A DNA stretch of 64,000 nucleotides. It comes from Sporosarcina beigongshangi. GTDB lineage: Bacteria; Actinomycetota; Actinomycetes; Actinomycetales; Micrococcaceae. The stretch lies in the NCBI RefSeq assembly GCF_016820535.1, contig NZ_JADHDY010000009.1:62001-126000 (forward strand), in the 5' to 3' direction. A model generated the notes under the pieces. It searched no databases. It was given only the letters and a program-made list of their open reading frames with translations, and was not told where the DNA came from. Below are positions 1-9,134 of the stretch, one piece after another (the first letter of the stretch is position 1; every line of letters begins with the position of its first letter). The translations under genes and the position numbers were made by a program.

Positions 1-1
1 T

Positions 2-985
2 TCCGGCAGCGGTTTAGGCGCGTTTCCGACGATGACACTGCTCCATCTTCTTGGCGATGAAGCTTTCATGCTATTCCGCGAGGATCGGGGCACAGCTAGC
101 GGCGTTATCGAAGAAGTTTGGCCGGACGTTAGAATCGCTTTTGAATACTATTTGCAGCAGAACTGGAACATGTTTGACAAGACTGTGCAATCCAAGTTTG
201 GGCTGGAGTCGGTTGGAAACACAACGCACCAGCGGACAACAATCGCTTATCAAGTTCTAGGTAGGGTGGCAGTTGACATCGTAGGAGGCTCAGGCGGCCG
301 CAGTGCGAAGCTGTTTGAGCGTTTTGCGCGGAAGCACCGGGCTGCGATCAAGCACGAACAGTATCTTCCGGTGATCAGTGCCCGTGGGGTCGATGCTTCG
401 CAGATTGAAGGTGATGTTTTTCGGCTTATCGACCATTTCATCTCGGACTATGAAGCATGGGAGATGGGCAAGCTCGTTCGCTACATCGACGGAAAACCAG
501 GCGAGTTGGACGACCTTGTGCTTTTTCGTGATGAGTTTTCCTTGGTTCGTGACCTATTCCAACAAGGGTTCGAGATGGCCTGCAAATGTCTCTGGATTCT
601 GGTCGCGGCGCAGAACGGGGTCAAGCAAAAAGATGCCAATGCCTTTGGGGAGGTTCACCCGGACTCAGTGCCGGAGAAAAAACGTGCCAACACCCTCAAA
701 CAATTCGACAGGCTTCCCAACGCCTACAAGATCGCGTACGCGGCCCAGGTGCCCGGCTGGGAGTCCCTGAATATTTTTCTAAACAGTGGGAGAAGGAACA
801 ATATTGGGCACGCAACCGCACGGCATGATCTCAAATCTGGAAGAATCATTAGCGACAAGGACAGCGACGGAATCAGCTACATTGACTTTCTCGGTGAAAC
901 GTTTGGGGTTTTTGAAGTGTTGGTTGCTCTAATGCAGGTCCTTAGAGCGGCGCGAGTTGCTGCTTCGCCTGATTTCTCTGTGTAG
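2..985 (+). CDS. Hypothetical protein with HEPN-like motif, 5' end outside window
   Basis: The frame is open to the left edge. The first ATG is at 32 and has no ribosome binding site in front of it, so this is probably the C-terminal 317 or more residues of a longer protein. I recognise no named family. Near the C-terminus (bases 794-811, residues 255-260 counted from ATG 32) is R-N-N-I-G-H, which fits the Rx4-6H signature of HEPN ribonucleases, with a polar Asn after the Arg, in a predicted helical context. HEPN proteins are often toxins or defence effectors, and the surroundings (IS remnant, orphan genes, low GC) suit that. The motif is short and function is inference. It could equally be a structural helical protein. 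Confidence 0.6.
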   Translation, partial: SGSGLGAFPTMTLLHLLGDEAFMLFREDRGTASGVIEEVWPDVRIAFEYYLQQNWNMFDKTVQSKFGLESVGNTTHQRTTIAYQVLGRVAVDIVGGSGGRSAKLFERFARKHRAAIKHEQYLPVISARGVDASQIEGDVFRLIDHFISDYEAWEMGKLVRYIDGKPGELDDLVLFRDEFSLVRDLFQQGFEMACKCLWILVAAQNGVKQKDANAFGEVHPDSVPEKKRANTLKQFDRLPNAYKIAYAAQVPGWESLNIFLNSGRRNNIGHATARHDLKSGRIISDKDSDGISYIDFLGETFGVFEVLVALMQVLRAARVAASPDFSV

Positions 986-1398
986 ACGGCGATCAGAATA
1001 GTCCCAAAAGTCTGTCTCCTTCTGTGTCCCTTTCTACCAGTGGCTGCAAACTGCGCATCCAAACTTGGAGTGACGGAAGGTTGGAGAATAAACTATTTCC
1101 GGACAATCCCGCCAATGCTGGCATGCGCTTGGATGGTCCGGTTTCTCTGGGGTGGCACAGTCGAACCGCATGAAGCCAATTCGGCGTATGCCCCTCTCAA
1201 ACGCCGGCTAGAATCTCCTGGGCAGTTCCTATCCACCCAGGACACAGCGGGTCACAGAGTGCTAGCTTTGCTGGCTACGAGTCGCCGACTGAGTATTTGA
1301 GGCTTTGAGCACCACCTAATCGTGCGGTTCAGCACCAGCGTTCGTGCGAGAGGGCGCCGGTGGTGTGGTTGGGAACCACCGGCGCCCTCCGTCATGGA
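986..1398. other. Intergenic stretch
   Basis: About 400 bases with no convincing gene. Short frames here lack ribosome binding sites and family resemblance. The right part carries the strong hairpin at 1350-1389 that follows the IstB remnant on the minus strand. Confidence 0.6.
1350..1389 (-). terminator. 15-bp perfect hairpin downstream of istB remnant
   Basis: Bases 1350-1364 and 1375-1389 are perfect reverse complements (15 bp) around a 10-base loop. The hairpin lies just after the IstB stop codon on the minus strand. It is either a transcription terminator without a clear U-run or part of the IS end. Confidence 0.6.
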
Positions 1399-1491
1399 TT
1401 ACACGTTGGCCAGGGCGGTATGCTCCCTCATGTTGTAGGTGCCGGTCTCGACCCAGATCGTGTTGTGGATGATCCGGTCCATGATCGCGCA
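1399..1491 (-). pseudogene. IS21-family IstB helper ATPase, C-terminal remnant
   Basis: Read on the minus strand from about 1491 to a TAA at 1399-1401, the translation contains AIMDRIIHNTIWVETGTYN followed by MREHTALANV. This resembles the C-terminal end of IS21-type IstB ATPases (xLDRLxHH...), which assist the IstA transposase. Only about 30 residues are left. Upstream of about 1491 the similarity stops, so the gene is truncated and the element is dead. It marks the region as one of past transposition. Confidence 0.6.
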
Positions 1492-1677
1492 AAGCATCAA
1501 ATACTCATTTGATGGAACGTCGTGTCTGATCTATTTGCATTCCCTTGGCCTGGACCGGACTGATCTACGCAAAGACCCGTTTCGGGGCAAAGCCACTCAT
1601 CAATTTGTTGCGGAGGCTGATAGTTCAAGCACGTTCGGAGCCCCAAGAAGATTATTCCAAAAGAGATCGGTCGTTTA

Positions 1678-2247
1678 CTATTGTTTCTCCTCGCGCTGTG
1701 CCCGAGCCTGAGCCTCCTCGTTTTGTGTTGCTCTGACGTAGCCATCCCACAGTAGGTTAACTATTATGGTCAAAGTCAGTGTTAGATAGACGCCAATCGC
1801 GACTACCCCAGCGCTAAAGATTCTTGGAATGACAAAACAGGCCCATTCGAGCCCCAGTGAAGACTCTGCAATTAGAGAGAATATCGTTGCAGTAACACTT
1901 AGAAACGAAGCCCAGAGTGTATGTGCAACTGCTTCGTCAATGGCCCTGCGAGCAGAAAATTCGGCTTCCTGATATATGGCTGATCGAGCAGATAGCTGCG
2001 ACCGCCAAGAAGCCAGCTGTGTAAAAGCTGCCAATAGTACGCCTGCCAAAAGGGCAAAAGCTGTTATCAGTGCACCAGAAGTTTCTAGCTTCAGCCCAAA
2101 AACTATTGACACTGCGAATGAGACCAGTGGAATTGCAATCAGCAGCGTGCGGGTAAGTCTGTCGGGTTTTTCGGCTTGCGGTCCGCGATGGCGCAGGCCA
2201 TCACGGACCGCAGAAATCAGTGGGCCAAGATCTAGTCGGAAAGACAT
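1678..2247 (-). CDS. Four-helix membrane protein, second gene of a coupled pair
   Basis: A 189-residue protein with about four hydrophobic segments: two in residues 33-80 (after an N-terminal amphipathic stretch with DRLTRTLLIAIPLVSFAVS) and two in residues 108-165. A charged C-terminal tail is rich in Glu, Gln and Arg. Its start overlaps the end of the upstream 376-residue gene by 16 bases, so the two are translationally coupled and probably work together. Family not recognised. A small four-helix membrane partner of a cytosolic protein is the layout of abortive-infection pairs such as RexAB or Kiwa, but I see no sequence match to those, so a defence role is only inference. Confidence 0.7.
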   Translation of the reverse strand: MSFRLDLGPLISAVRDGLRHRGPQAEKPDRLTRTLLIAIPLVSFAVSIVFGLKLETSGALITAFALLAGVLLAAFTQLASWRSQLSARSAIYQEAEFSARRAIDEAVAHTLWASFLSVTATIFSLIAESSLGLEWACFVIPRIFSAGVVAIGVYLTLTLTIIVNLLWDGYVRATQNEEAQARAQREEKQ

Positions 2248-3362
2248 TCGTGAACCTCATCGCCGGTTGGGACTGTGATCGGTAAGAGTCGATCCGTCCG
2301 CAGCTGGTCAACTTTAGCGCAGACGACTCGATAGTAGGGCAAGTTGAATGGTTTTCCATGGCTGATGGGATATGTGAAGAATTCTCTCAGCACGTTCGGT
2401 TCAAAAGTTCTCGGTGGCCCAACTTCCGAGGTTACCTGTATCGAGACTGCATCGTAGTTATTTCCCAGATCATCGCTGGCGAAATCACTAAGTGCCTGTT
2501 TTACCGGGTCCGGATCGTCGTCATTCCCTGAGGCGCTTTGGATGACTGATCCGGGAGGAGGAAGACGAGTCTCGTAGTCTTCGCTAAGTATTCGCACCCA
2601 TTTCATTATCGTGTTTACCGCTTTATCGAATTCCAATTCGTCGGTAAGTCGGATGGCAACATGCCTCTTTCTTATGCGACCCTCACCGCCTCGTGACGAC
2701 GGTTCATACTGATCAAACCTAACCGTCGTTGTTTGGGCTCCTGTTATTATTTCCCGAATTCTATCTGCATCGGCAATGCGATTAAAGACAGGGACAGGCA
2801 TCCAGGCGAATTCTTTCTTTCCTAATTTTTCGCCTAATTCTTTCTTTTCCTTTCGTTGAGAATTAATGGTTTCTTGAAGTGCGGTTCGAATTTCACGGCC
2901 AGTTGTGATGAGGTGCTGTCTGAGCAGGCGACTGGGGTCACTTGAGGCGATGACTTCGAAGGTGGCAATTCCGTTCTGACCGCCTCTTGGAAAATAGAAG
3001 TCGATTCTATATTCTGCTTGAGCGGCACCTGATCCTATGTCGCTAAGTTCATCGGTTTCCGGATCATGAAGCCATGGATGGCTGCCTTGCTCGCCCATGG
3101 TGGCAACAAAGTGAAGCATTGAATCGCTAGTCCATGTCGGCTCATGTAAAGTCAGTGCCGGTACAACTGGGGCAATCATCGATTCTTCATCGGATTCTAC
3201 CTTGACTCGACTTGTTGGCCAACCATAAAGGCAACCTTTGGTTTGAATTTCCTTGAGAATATTCTCAAATTTGTCCTTAACCTCGTCATTGAGCTCTATT
3301 GCTTCTCCTCGACCGTTCTTTTTCATTTGAAAACTAAAGACTCTATACGCGTGACTGGCCAA
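2232..3362 (-). CDS. Hypothetical 376-residue cytosolic protein, first gene of a coupled pair
   Basis: Starts with TTG at 3360-3362, with a GGGGA just upstream and GAGAG further up; the next in-frame ATG is residue 12. No signal peptide or membrane segment. Visible parts are an N-terminal helical segment (residues 25-40), a beta-rich middle with IDFYFPRGGQNGIATFEVIA near residue 130, a charged helix with repeated Lys/Glu near 160-185, and a C-terminal alpha/beta part. No catalytic motif is recognised. It overlaps the membrane-protein gene that follows by 16 bases, so the pair is an operon. It may be the sensor or regulator of the membrane partner, by analogy only. Confidence 0.7.
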   Translation of the reverse strand: MASHAYRVFSFQMKKNGRGEAIELNDEVKDKFENILKEIQTKGCLYGWPTSRVKVESDEESMIAPVVPALTLHEPTWTSDSMLHFVATMGEQGSHPWLHDPETDELSDIGSGAAQAEYRIDFYFPRGGQNGIATFEVIASSDPSRLLRQHLITTGREIRTALQETINSQRKEKKELGEKLGKKEFAWMPVPVFNRIADADRIREIITGAQTTTVRFDQYEPSSRGGEGRIRKRHVAIRLTDELEFDKAVNTIMKWVRILSEDYETRLPPPGSVIQSASGNDDDPDPVKQALSDFASDDLGNNYDAVSIQVTSEVGPPRTFEPNVLREFFTYPISHGKPFNLPYYRVVCAKVDQLRTDRLLPITVPTGDEVHECLSD

Positions 3363-4883
3363 TTCCCCAACTCTCTACGGCAACTTGATTTTCAAATTCT
3401 ATACGATTGGTGATCACATCCTGCTCTTACTAATTGCTAGACCAAGATGGATCCTCGTGGCAGCCTAGACACGGGTCAACCCTTGTTGCGAGTTTGAAAA
3501 CTGGCTATTCGGTTCATGAGGCACTACGAGTTGCCGTGGCAGCCAGTCTCCCATTGGGCACTGACATTTCCTCGAGAAAGTCATCGGTGGTTGGGAGTGT
3601 GCGGTTCAGCTCCCAATACAGTTCATTGAGTGTTTTTTGGCCCTGTGTGTCTTGGTCCGTGACCCAGGATTATTGTCGGTGATCTTCTAGGCGAACCCTG
3701 GGACAACCCTCAAGTTTCGTTGCGGAGCACATTTGGCGAGGACAATTGGACATTGGTTCTCTCGTCCTGCGGAGAGCTCTTCTGGATTCCCAATGCCGGT
3801 CTTCGTCCGTTTGGGATGAAGAACGCTGGGGATTTTTGGGGCCCACGTGTATCGCCGTGACGTGTAGTCGAGTGGGTTGGAGCTGCGACTAGACAATGGC
3901 GGTGCATTGCAACCGACTCGCCAGAAACTCTCCAGAATCAACGCAAACTGGAGAGTGTTTAGTACCTGTCATTGTTCCACTCTGTTCCTGGAAACATGGG
4001 TCAATGTGACGTATTGACAAGGCATGGCAACCCGATACTTGTAAAGCGGGGTTCATGACGTTGATAACGCTCGATAAATGTGAGCCACCAAACGTACCTC
4101 TGACCAGCGACGATATGATTCAGCCTGAACTTGATCGCATGATTTCACCCGTCTATCCAATGAAGCAATACCGGTTCGAATGTCCAGAAGTTCCAGAGGT
4201 GTTTGCAAAGTCGCATAGAGCGATGGTATCGCCGGCTAGCAGCAGGGCATGTCTGGGGTGGTTGGCTCTGGTGATATTGGGTTCGTCTTGGAGTCTCGGG
4301 ATGGTGGCGGCCCTGTTGCGCAGGGTGGTCGCCTGCTGCGGGTACGAATGCCCAGGCTAACGGCTGCTCCCGTGCTGTACTGGTGGCCCCTCGGTGATCG
4401 CCGCCAACAGGTTGCCCTGACCAACACTGAACAAACAATGATGACTGGCAAGGGTGCGAAACGGCGGCGTACCATGCGCTTCATCCGCGGATTGGCGGAG
4501 ACTGCACCCGCTGGCAAGAGCCGTAGCGGAATCAAGATCCACCATGGCTGGTGAAGCGAATTCGTCATTGAGCGGAGCAAGACAAGAGGGTGACATACGA
4601 GAGCGTCTGCCAAGGCGGCGGCTTTGGCGCCATCTGGATTGGCAGGGTGCCAACCTCCCAAACACCGCGGCCTCGCTGCCTAGCATCTTAGGGTGGCCCG
4701 CACTCGGAAATGTCTTGGCAATCCCCGTGATCCTGGGGTATTTTCCTCGGAGCCAACATATCGTTGTTCCCCGTTGTACCGAAAGTCTTGACATTCGGCC
4801 CGAGCTCCGCCATGCTAGTGGAATTGGAACAACGCGGAACAACGCAAAATAACGAGAAGTTATTGAAGATCAAGGAGAAGTAC
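3363..4883. other. Long intergenic stretch of the accessory region
   Basis: About 1.5 kb without a gene I can support. Several frames of 80-160 codons exist on both strands between 4055 and 4850, but they overlap one another, lack good ribosome binding sites and look like no family. The right end carries the repeat and promoter region of the GTPase gene (4761-4845). Confidence 0.5.
4761..4845 (+). promoter_or_regulatory. Inverted pair of tandem repeats flanking a TTGACA box
   Basis: Bases 4826-4835 and 4836-4845 are perfect tandem copies of GGAACAACGC. Bases 4761-4780 (TCGTTGTTCCCCGTTGTACC) match the reverse complement of that double repeat at 17 of 20 positions. Between them lies TTGACA (4788-4793), a good -35 box; the -10 is weak. 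The arrangement looks like operator sites for a DNA-binding protein controlling the GTPase gene at 4884. Confidence 0.55.
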
Positions 4884-7133
4884 ATGAAATTTTACACTGC
4901 GACACTCAGCCGAAGTCAGGGCCGTGGAGGCTACTCGGTGATTTTTCGCCATCCGGTGAGATTTGATCAGGGAACTGGGAAACCCGGCCGTCGTGTCCGT
5001 CGTGGCCTCGGCACAGGAGACCTTGACGAAGCTACGGCGCTTGTGGCGCAGTTGAATGATGTCCTTCGTACCCCGGAGCTGTGGGAACCGTCTAACCGCG
5101 GTCGAGCTGCCGATCTGGCTGACGATAGAGTACTCGACATCTTCTATGACGGGGTTGAATCGCCGCAGACTGATTTTGCTGCTCTGCGCGAGGCGATGAT
5201 TCCCCTGCCTACGAAAGACGAGGGGTACAGGAAGGTTTTGCTTCTTGGAACGACTGGCGCAGGGAAAACGACGGTGGTGCGCCAGCTTCTAGGAACAGAT
5301 CCAGAAACTGAACGGTTCCCCTCTACCTCGACGGCGAAGACCACGGTGGCTGATACCGAGATCATAACTACTGCAGATGACCAGTACATGGCAGCAGTAA
5401 CGTTCACGCCTCGCGACGAGGTGATCGACTACCTGACGGAGAACGTGTCGGATGCCGCTCTAGCTGCATTCAATGGGAAGACGGACCAGGAAATTACTCG
5501 GAGGCTCTTGGATCATGTAAATCAGCGCTTCCGTTTTAGCTACATCCTCGGACGTACCTCGACGCTAGATGCCGATGACGACGTCATAGAGGACGACGAC
5601 ACGGAAATGCTTGATATCGACCCTGCGGATTACGGAAATGTCGATCTGGGAACCACGAACCAAGTCATCATGAGTGCGGTCAGATCAGTTCGAGCAGAGG
5701 TTGAGCGCCATGCTGAAGCGATTCGCGACGAGTTCCAAGCCAGCAAGGAAGATGAACGAGTAGTCGTTGAATATGTAGAGGAGAACCTTGACGCCGAACT
5801 TCGGCAGACTGATGAGTTCCATGGCATCGTTGACTCACTTATTGATGAGATCGAAAAGCGCTTCGCAACCCTTGATGTTGGACACCTGAAGAAGAGTCGC
5901 CAGGGTTGGCCGGTGAGTTGGTCGTGGGCGACTGATGACCGCGAGGCATTCATCAAGGTGATCACGCGGTTCTCCAGTAACTATGCGCCGCTCTTCGGTC
6001 GATTGCTCACTCCTCTCGTCAACGGAATCAGAGTTAGTGGGCCCTTCCGGCCTGACTGGGCTGAGCAATCGTCGAAGCTGGTTCTCATCGACGGCGAGGG
6101 TTTGGGGCACACTCCAAAATCAGTAGCGACCTTGTCCACTCACATTGCTCTGCAGCTCGAAGACGCCGACGCCATACTCCTTGTCGATAACGCGGCCCAG
6201 CCGATGCAGGCTGCTCCGGTTGCCGCATTGAAGAGCATCGCCCTATCCGGTAATGCCATGAAGCTGCACTACCTCTTCACACACTTCGACCAGGTCAAGG
6301 GGGACAATTTGCCGACCTTCTCGGCGCGAGAAGAACATGTCCTTGCATCGGTTGAGAATGTGATTGGTTCCATCGGCGACGATCTTGGTCCGGCAGCCGA
6401 GCGAGTACTGCAAGCACGCCTAGATCGAGCACGCTTCTTCGTAGGTGGAATACATGAGCCGCTCAACCGGAAGAAAAAGATTGGAGCTCGGTCTGTCGAG
6501 CAGTTCGAAGGACTCATCGATCTATTGAGTAACCCTGCCGTAGTAGCGGATGCCGGCCCAAGCCGACCTGTGTTTGATCGGATGAATCTGTCTCTGGCCG
6601 TTACGGAGGCTGCGAAGAACTTCCACATTCGTTGGAGGGGTTTGCTGGGTTTGGACGTAAACCCTGACGCGCCGAAGGAGCACTGGACTCGCGTCAAAGC
6701 GCTCAGCCGGCGTTTGGCGGACGGACGAACTGACGAATACGAAGGTTTGAAGCCGGTAGCTGACCTCCGGAATGCCTTGCAACGGCAGGTGTACCTGATG
6801 CTGCAACAACCCGTCAGGTGGCAAGGCGGGGAGCCCAGCGACGACGAACGCCAGACAATCATCGATGAAGTTCAGAATGCTGTGACTAGGGGACTCCTGG
6901 ATCTCACTCGGCAGAGACTAAAGGAAGACGTGCGTCCGGGGTGGCTGGATGCTTACGCACTGCGCGGGCCAGGGTCGACGTTCGAGCGCGCTCGGGTCAT
7001 TGCGCACGACGTCTACGACAAGGGCGCCCCGATCCCTACAGTCAGTGCATCTCCTGATAGGAACAGTCTGATGAACGACGTGGCCACCCTCGTCTCTGAG
7101 GTGGCCGAAGAACTAGATGTTGTCCTGATTTGA
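4884..7133 (+). CDS. Large P-loop GTPase-like protein with split G domain
   Basis: Start chosen at ATG 4884 because AAGGAG (4873-4878) stands five bases upstream; the frame is open further up. 749 residues. Residues 1-65 (YSVIFRHPVRF, then GKPGRRVRRGLGTGDLDEA) resemble the basic arm-type DNA-binding segment at the front of phage integrases. Residues 122-130 are a P-loop (GTTGAGKTT), followed by a Thr/Ser-rich switch-like stretch. The DxxG element (LIDGEGLGH, D403-G406) comes only about 280 residues later, and a T-H-F-D motif (466-469) stands where [N/T]KxD is expected. The long acidic, helical insert between G1 and G3 is unusual. The C-terminal 250 residues are helical. Likely a dynamin-like or signalling GTPase, possibly in defence. 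No named family recognised. Confidence 0.75.
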   Translation: MKFYTATLSRSQGRGGYSVIFRHPVRFDQGTGKPGRRVRRGLGTGDLDEATALVAQLNDVLRTPELWEPSNRGRAADLADDRVLDIFYDGVESPQTDFAALREAMIPLPTKDEGYRKVLLLGTTGAGKTTVVRQLLGTDPETERFPSTSTAKTTVADTEIITTADDQYMAAVTFTPRDEVIDYLTENVSDAALAAFNGKTDQEITRRLLDHVNQRFRFSYILGRTSTLDADDDVIEDDDTEMLDIDPADYGNVDLGTTNQVIMSAVRSVRAEVERHAEAIRDEFQASKEDERVVVEYVEENLDAELRQTDEFHGIVDSLIDEIEKRFATLDVGHLKKSRQGWPVSWSWATDDREAFIKVITRFSSNYAPLFGRLLTPLVNGIRVSGPFRPDWAEQSSKLVLIDGEGLGHTPKSVATLSTHIALQLEDADAILLVDNAAQPMQAAPVAALKSIALSGNAMKLHYLFTHFDQVKGDNLPTFSAREEHVLASVENVIGSIGDDLGPAAERVLQARLDRARFFVGGIHEPLNRKKKIGARSVEQFEGLIDLLSNPAVVADAGPSRPVFDRMNLSLAVTEAAKNFHIRWRGLLGLDVNPDAPKEHWTRVKALSRRLADGRTDEYEGLKPVADLRNALQRQVYLMLQQPVRWQGGEPSDDERQTIIDEVQNAVTRGLLDLTRQRLKEDVRPGWLDAYALRGPGSTFERARVIAHDVYDKGAPIPTVSASPDRNSLMNDVATLVSEVAEELDVVLI

Positions 7134-7221
7134 TTTCTTGAGTCAATCGTCCTCTTATGTGGTGGTGTGCATTGGCGATTCAGATCTTGTGTCGGTTCGT
7201 GATGGGTCAATGATGAACGCT

Positions 7222-7250
7222 GCCCTTCCCTCGGTAGATGTGGGAAGGGC
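7222..7250 (+). terminator. Hairpin downstream of GTPase gene
   Basis: GCCCTTCCC (7222-7230) and GGGAAGGGC (7242-7250) form a perfect 9-bp stem with an 11-base loop, about 90 bases after the GTPase stop. There is no U-run, so the terminator role is tentative. Confidence 0.4.
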
Positions 7251-7340
7251 GGCGCCCCGCCGACGGTATCGAGAGTAAAATGAGAAGCATAGAAATATTG
7301 GCTGATTGGCTGTATTCGAAGACGCCTAGCCGTCTGTCGG

Positions 7341-7501
7341 GAGTTCCCACCACGTCATACAAAACCCATACTTTTGAAGGCCCAACGACCACAATTTAGT
7401 ATCTTGCATTGTCTCAATCACGCCATGCGGAAACAGATCAAAACGGCCTATTGGCAACGCAGAATCGACCCCTGCGGCGCAAGCGGGGATCATCGGTTCG
7501 A
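7341..7501 (+). repeat. Direct repeat copy A (left), degenerate attachment-site-like
   Basis: Aligns without gaps to 15522-15682 at about three quarters identity by hand count, with long identical blocks such as CCAACGACCACAATTTAGTA. The last part (AAGCGGGG, then ATC, then GGTTCGA) corresponds to the tRNA-like 3' half in copy B, but the T-arm has decayed here. The two copies bracket an 8.2-kb segment. Confidence 0.65.
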
Positions 7502-8009
7502 TGCCAACAGAGGCTCAAAGGTAGTCAACATTCTCCAATCGCCCGTGTTGGTGGAACTGTGAGCGGTTCGAGGCGCCGATAGTGTGGAACATTCGAACCC
7601 GGCCATCCTTGAACTCATACTTTTGGTGCGGCTTGCCAGGGGAGTGAACGCGCCTGACATTCTCACCTTGCGGTGATTGATTGAACCGATGGGTGGAGAG
7701 CAGTGCATCCGGTGTTGTCGTGGACGATAGGGCCGCCCACGGCCGGCGTATGTATTTGTCCGTTCGCTATCAGCACCTTCCATTGCCTGCCCTCAACCTT
7801 CGGCTGCAGGTACGTGTTGGCATGCTGGTGGTGTCGGCATTCGTACGGCCAGACGCGATTCAGGCCGTTCCGTGTGAACGGCGGGCACGGATTTTGGGCC
7901 CGTCATTCGGACCTTTTATCTGAGGTTTCGCTGCAGAAGCCATGTCTCCGTGGTGCATCGTTTTGAGCGACATTGTTAGACACTTGACGGCCGCATCATG
8001 ATCAATTGA

Positions 8010-8051
8010 GTGGTCCTGTCCACCGCGCGTTTGGGCAGAGGACAGGACCAC
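8010..8051 (-). terminator. Terminator of the ureohydrolase-aspartase operon
   Basis: GTGGTCCTGTCC (8010-8021) and GGACAGGACCAC (8040-8051) form a perfect 12-bp stem with an 18-base loop, about 30 bases after the minus-strand stop codon at 8083. Confidence 0.65.
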
Positions 8052-8082
8052 ATAGTTTGGGTGGGTGCAGCCTAGGCTGCGC

Positions 8083-9108
8083 CTACACGGAGAACAGGTC
8101 CTCTCGTGCTTTCTCCATGCCGGGAAGCCGTCCCTTGCGCTTCAGGTAGAGGGGGTTGTCGACGATGCGGGCCATGAATTCGATGGCCAGCTGGGATCCG
8201 ATCAGAGACGTCACATTGGAGGGGACATCCAGCAGGGGGTTGATTTCCAAGATGTCAAAGCCAACCACATCAGCCTGGATGGCAATTTGGGCCAAAGCGT
8301 CTCGGAGTTCTTCGTAACTGAGGCCGCCCGTCTCCGCTGACGCACATCCCGGAACGAGTGGCATGTCGAGTACGTCAATGTCCATGGTGACGTACACTTT
8401 GCCGCCGGCGGGCAGTTGTTCCAGCGCCTTCTCGATGCCTCTGCGTCGGAACTCCTTCACTGTCATGATGTCGTTGCCGCCGGTAAGCGCCAGATTGAGA
8501 TCGTCCTTTGACGCACGAATCCCGCGCATGCCGATCTGGATGATCTTTCCCACGTGGTCCAGACCGGCGATGCGGCGCATGGGCGAGCCGTTTCCCCAGA
8601 TGTTGCCGTGCTCAAATGGGCGGTAATCCAAGTGGGCATCAAAGTGGATTACAGTGATTGGTTCCTGATAGGCGCGCACCACTCCGTAGGCGACGGCATG
8701 GTCGCCACCAAGAACGACCGGCAGGGCGCCCTTTGACAGGATCTTCTTGACCGAGTTCGTCAGGTTGTCGAAAGTACGCTCAGGGTTTGTGTAAATGATG
8801 TCCACGTCGCCGCAGTCGACGATGCGGTGGTTGCGGGTTTCGTATTCTAGGTAACGGCGGTCCTCTTCAATGTCGTAGTATCCGGCAGATTCCTGCATGG
8901 GGCCGTATCCGGCGTAGCGCAGGGACATTTCCCTCATCTGACGGGGCGCCATGCGGGCTCCCGGGTACCACGGAGATCCCTCGTCGGACGGGACGCCTAG
9001 CACGGCAATGTCCGCGTCGAGCTTATCCAGGTCGTCTACGATGGGACTCCTCATGAAGCTGGGGATTCCCACAAATGGGAGATTGAGGCGTGCTTGGGGC
9101 TGGTTCAT
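8083..9108 (-). CDS. Ureohydrolase (agmatinase/arginase family)
   Basis: A 341-residue dinuclear-manganese hydrolase that removes urea from a guanidino compound. Metal ligands are visible: GGDHA (H137), HFDAHLD (D157, H159, D161) and MDIDVLD (D243, D245). The substrate loop after the last ligand reads PGCASAETGG (253-262), unlike the PGTGTPEPGG of agmatinases, so agmatine is not a safe guess. It is the second gene of an operon behind an aspartase (26-base gap), next to an amino-acid importer and an asparaginase-like protein. The context suggests the product is an aspartate-type amino acid, for example from guanidinosuccinate (inference). Confidence 0.88.
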   Translation of the reverse strand: MNQPQARLNLPFVGIPSFMRSPIVDDLDKLDADIAVLGVPSDEGSPWYPGARMAPRQMREMSLRYAGYGPMQESAGYYDIEEDRRYLEYETRNHRIVDCGDVDIIYTNPERTFDNLTNSVKKILSKGALPVVLGGDHAVAYGVVRAYQEPITVIHFDAHLDYRPFEHGNIWGNGSPMRRIAGLDHVGKIIQIGMRGIRASKDDLNLALTGGNDIMTVKEFRRRGIEKALEQLPAGGKVYVTMDIDVLDMPLVPGCASAETGGLSYEELRDALAQIAIQADVVGFDILEINPLLDVPSNVTSLIGSQLAIEFMARIVDNPLYLKRKGRLPGMEKAREDLFSV

Positions 9109-9134
9109 TTAGTTCTCCAATGGGTGAATTGTGG

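Larger units (their letters stand above)
7134..8082. other. Intergenic stretch with hairpin, repeat copy A and a terminator
   Basis: No supported gene. It holds a 9-bp hairpin (7222-7250), the left copy of a diverged direct repeat (7341-7501) and the terminator hairpin of the ureohydrolase operon (8010-8051). On the minus strand 7663-7896 there is an open stretch with paired His/Cys residues (YECRHHQHANTY) that could be a decayed nuclease or transposase fragment; I cannot assign it. Confidence 0.5.

Noticed and set aside
4055-4360. Plus-strand 101-codon frame with a hydrophobic stretch
   Set aside because: No ribosome binding site, overlaps equally long frames on the other strand, and no family resemblance.
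4236-4842. Minus-strand frames of 141 and 161 codons
   Set aside because: Arg/Ser/Pro-rich composition typical of antisense frames in GC-rich DNA, and they overlap each other and the GTPase promoter.
7663-7896. Minus-strand open stretch with YECRHHQHANTY, possible HNH or zinc motif
   Set aside because: About 77 residues, no start codon with a site, and no confident match to a nuclease or transposase. Mentioned only as possible decayed DNA.
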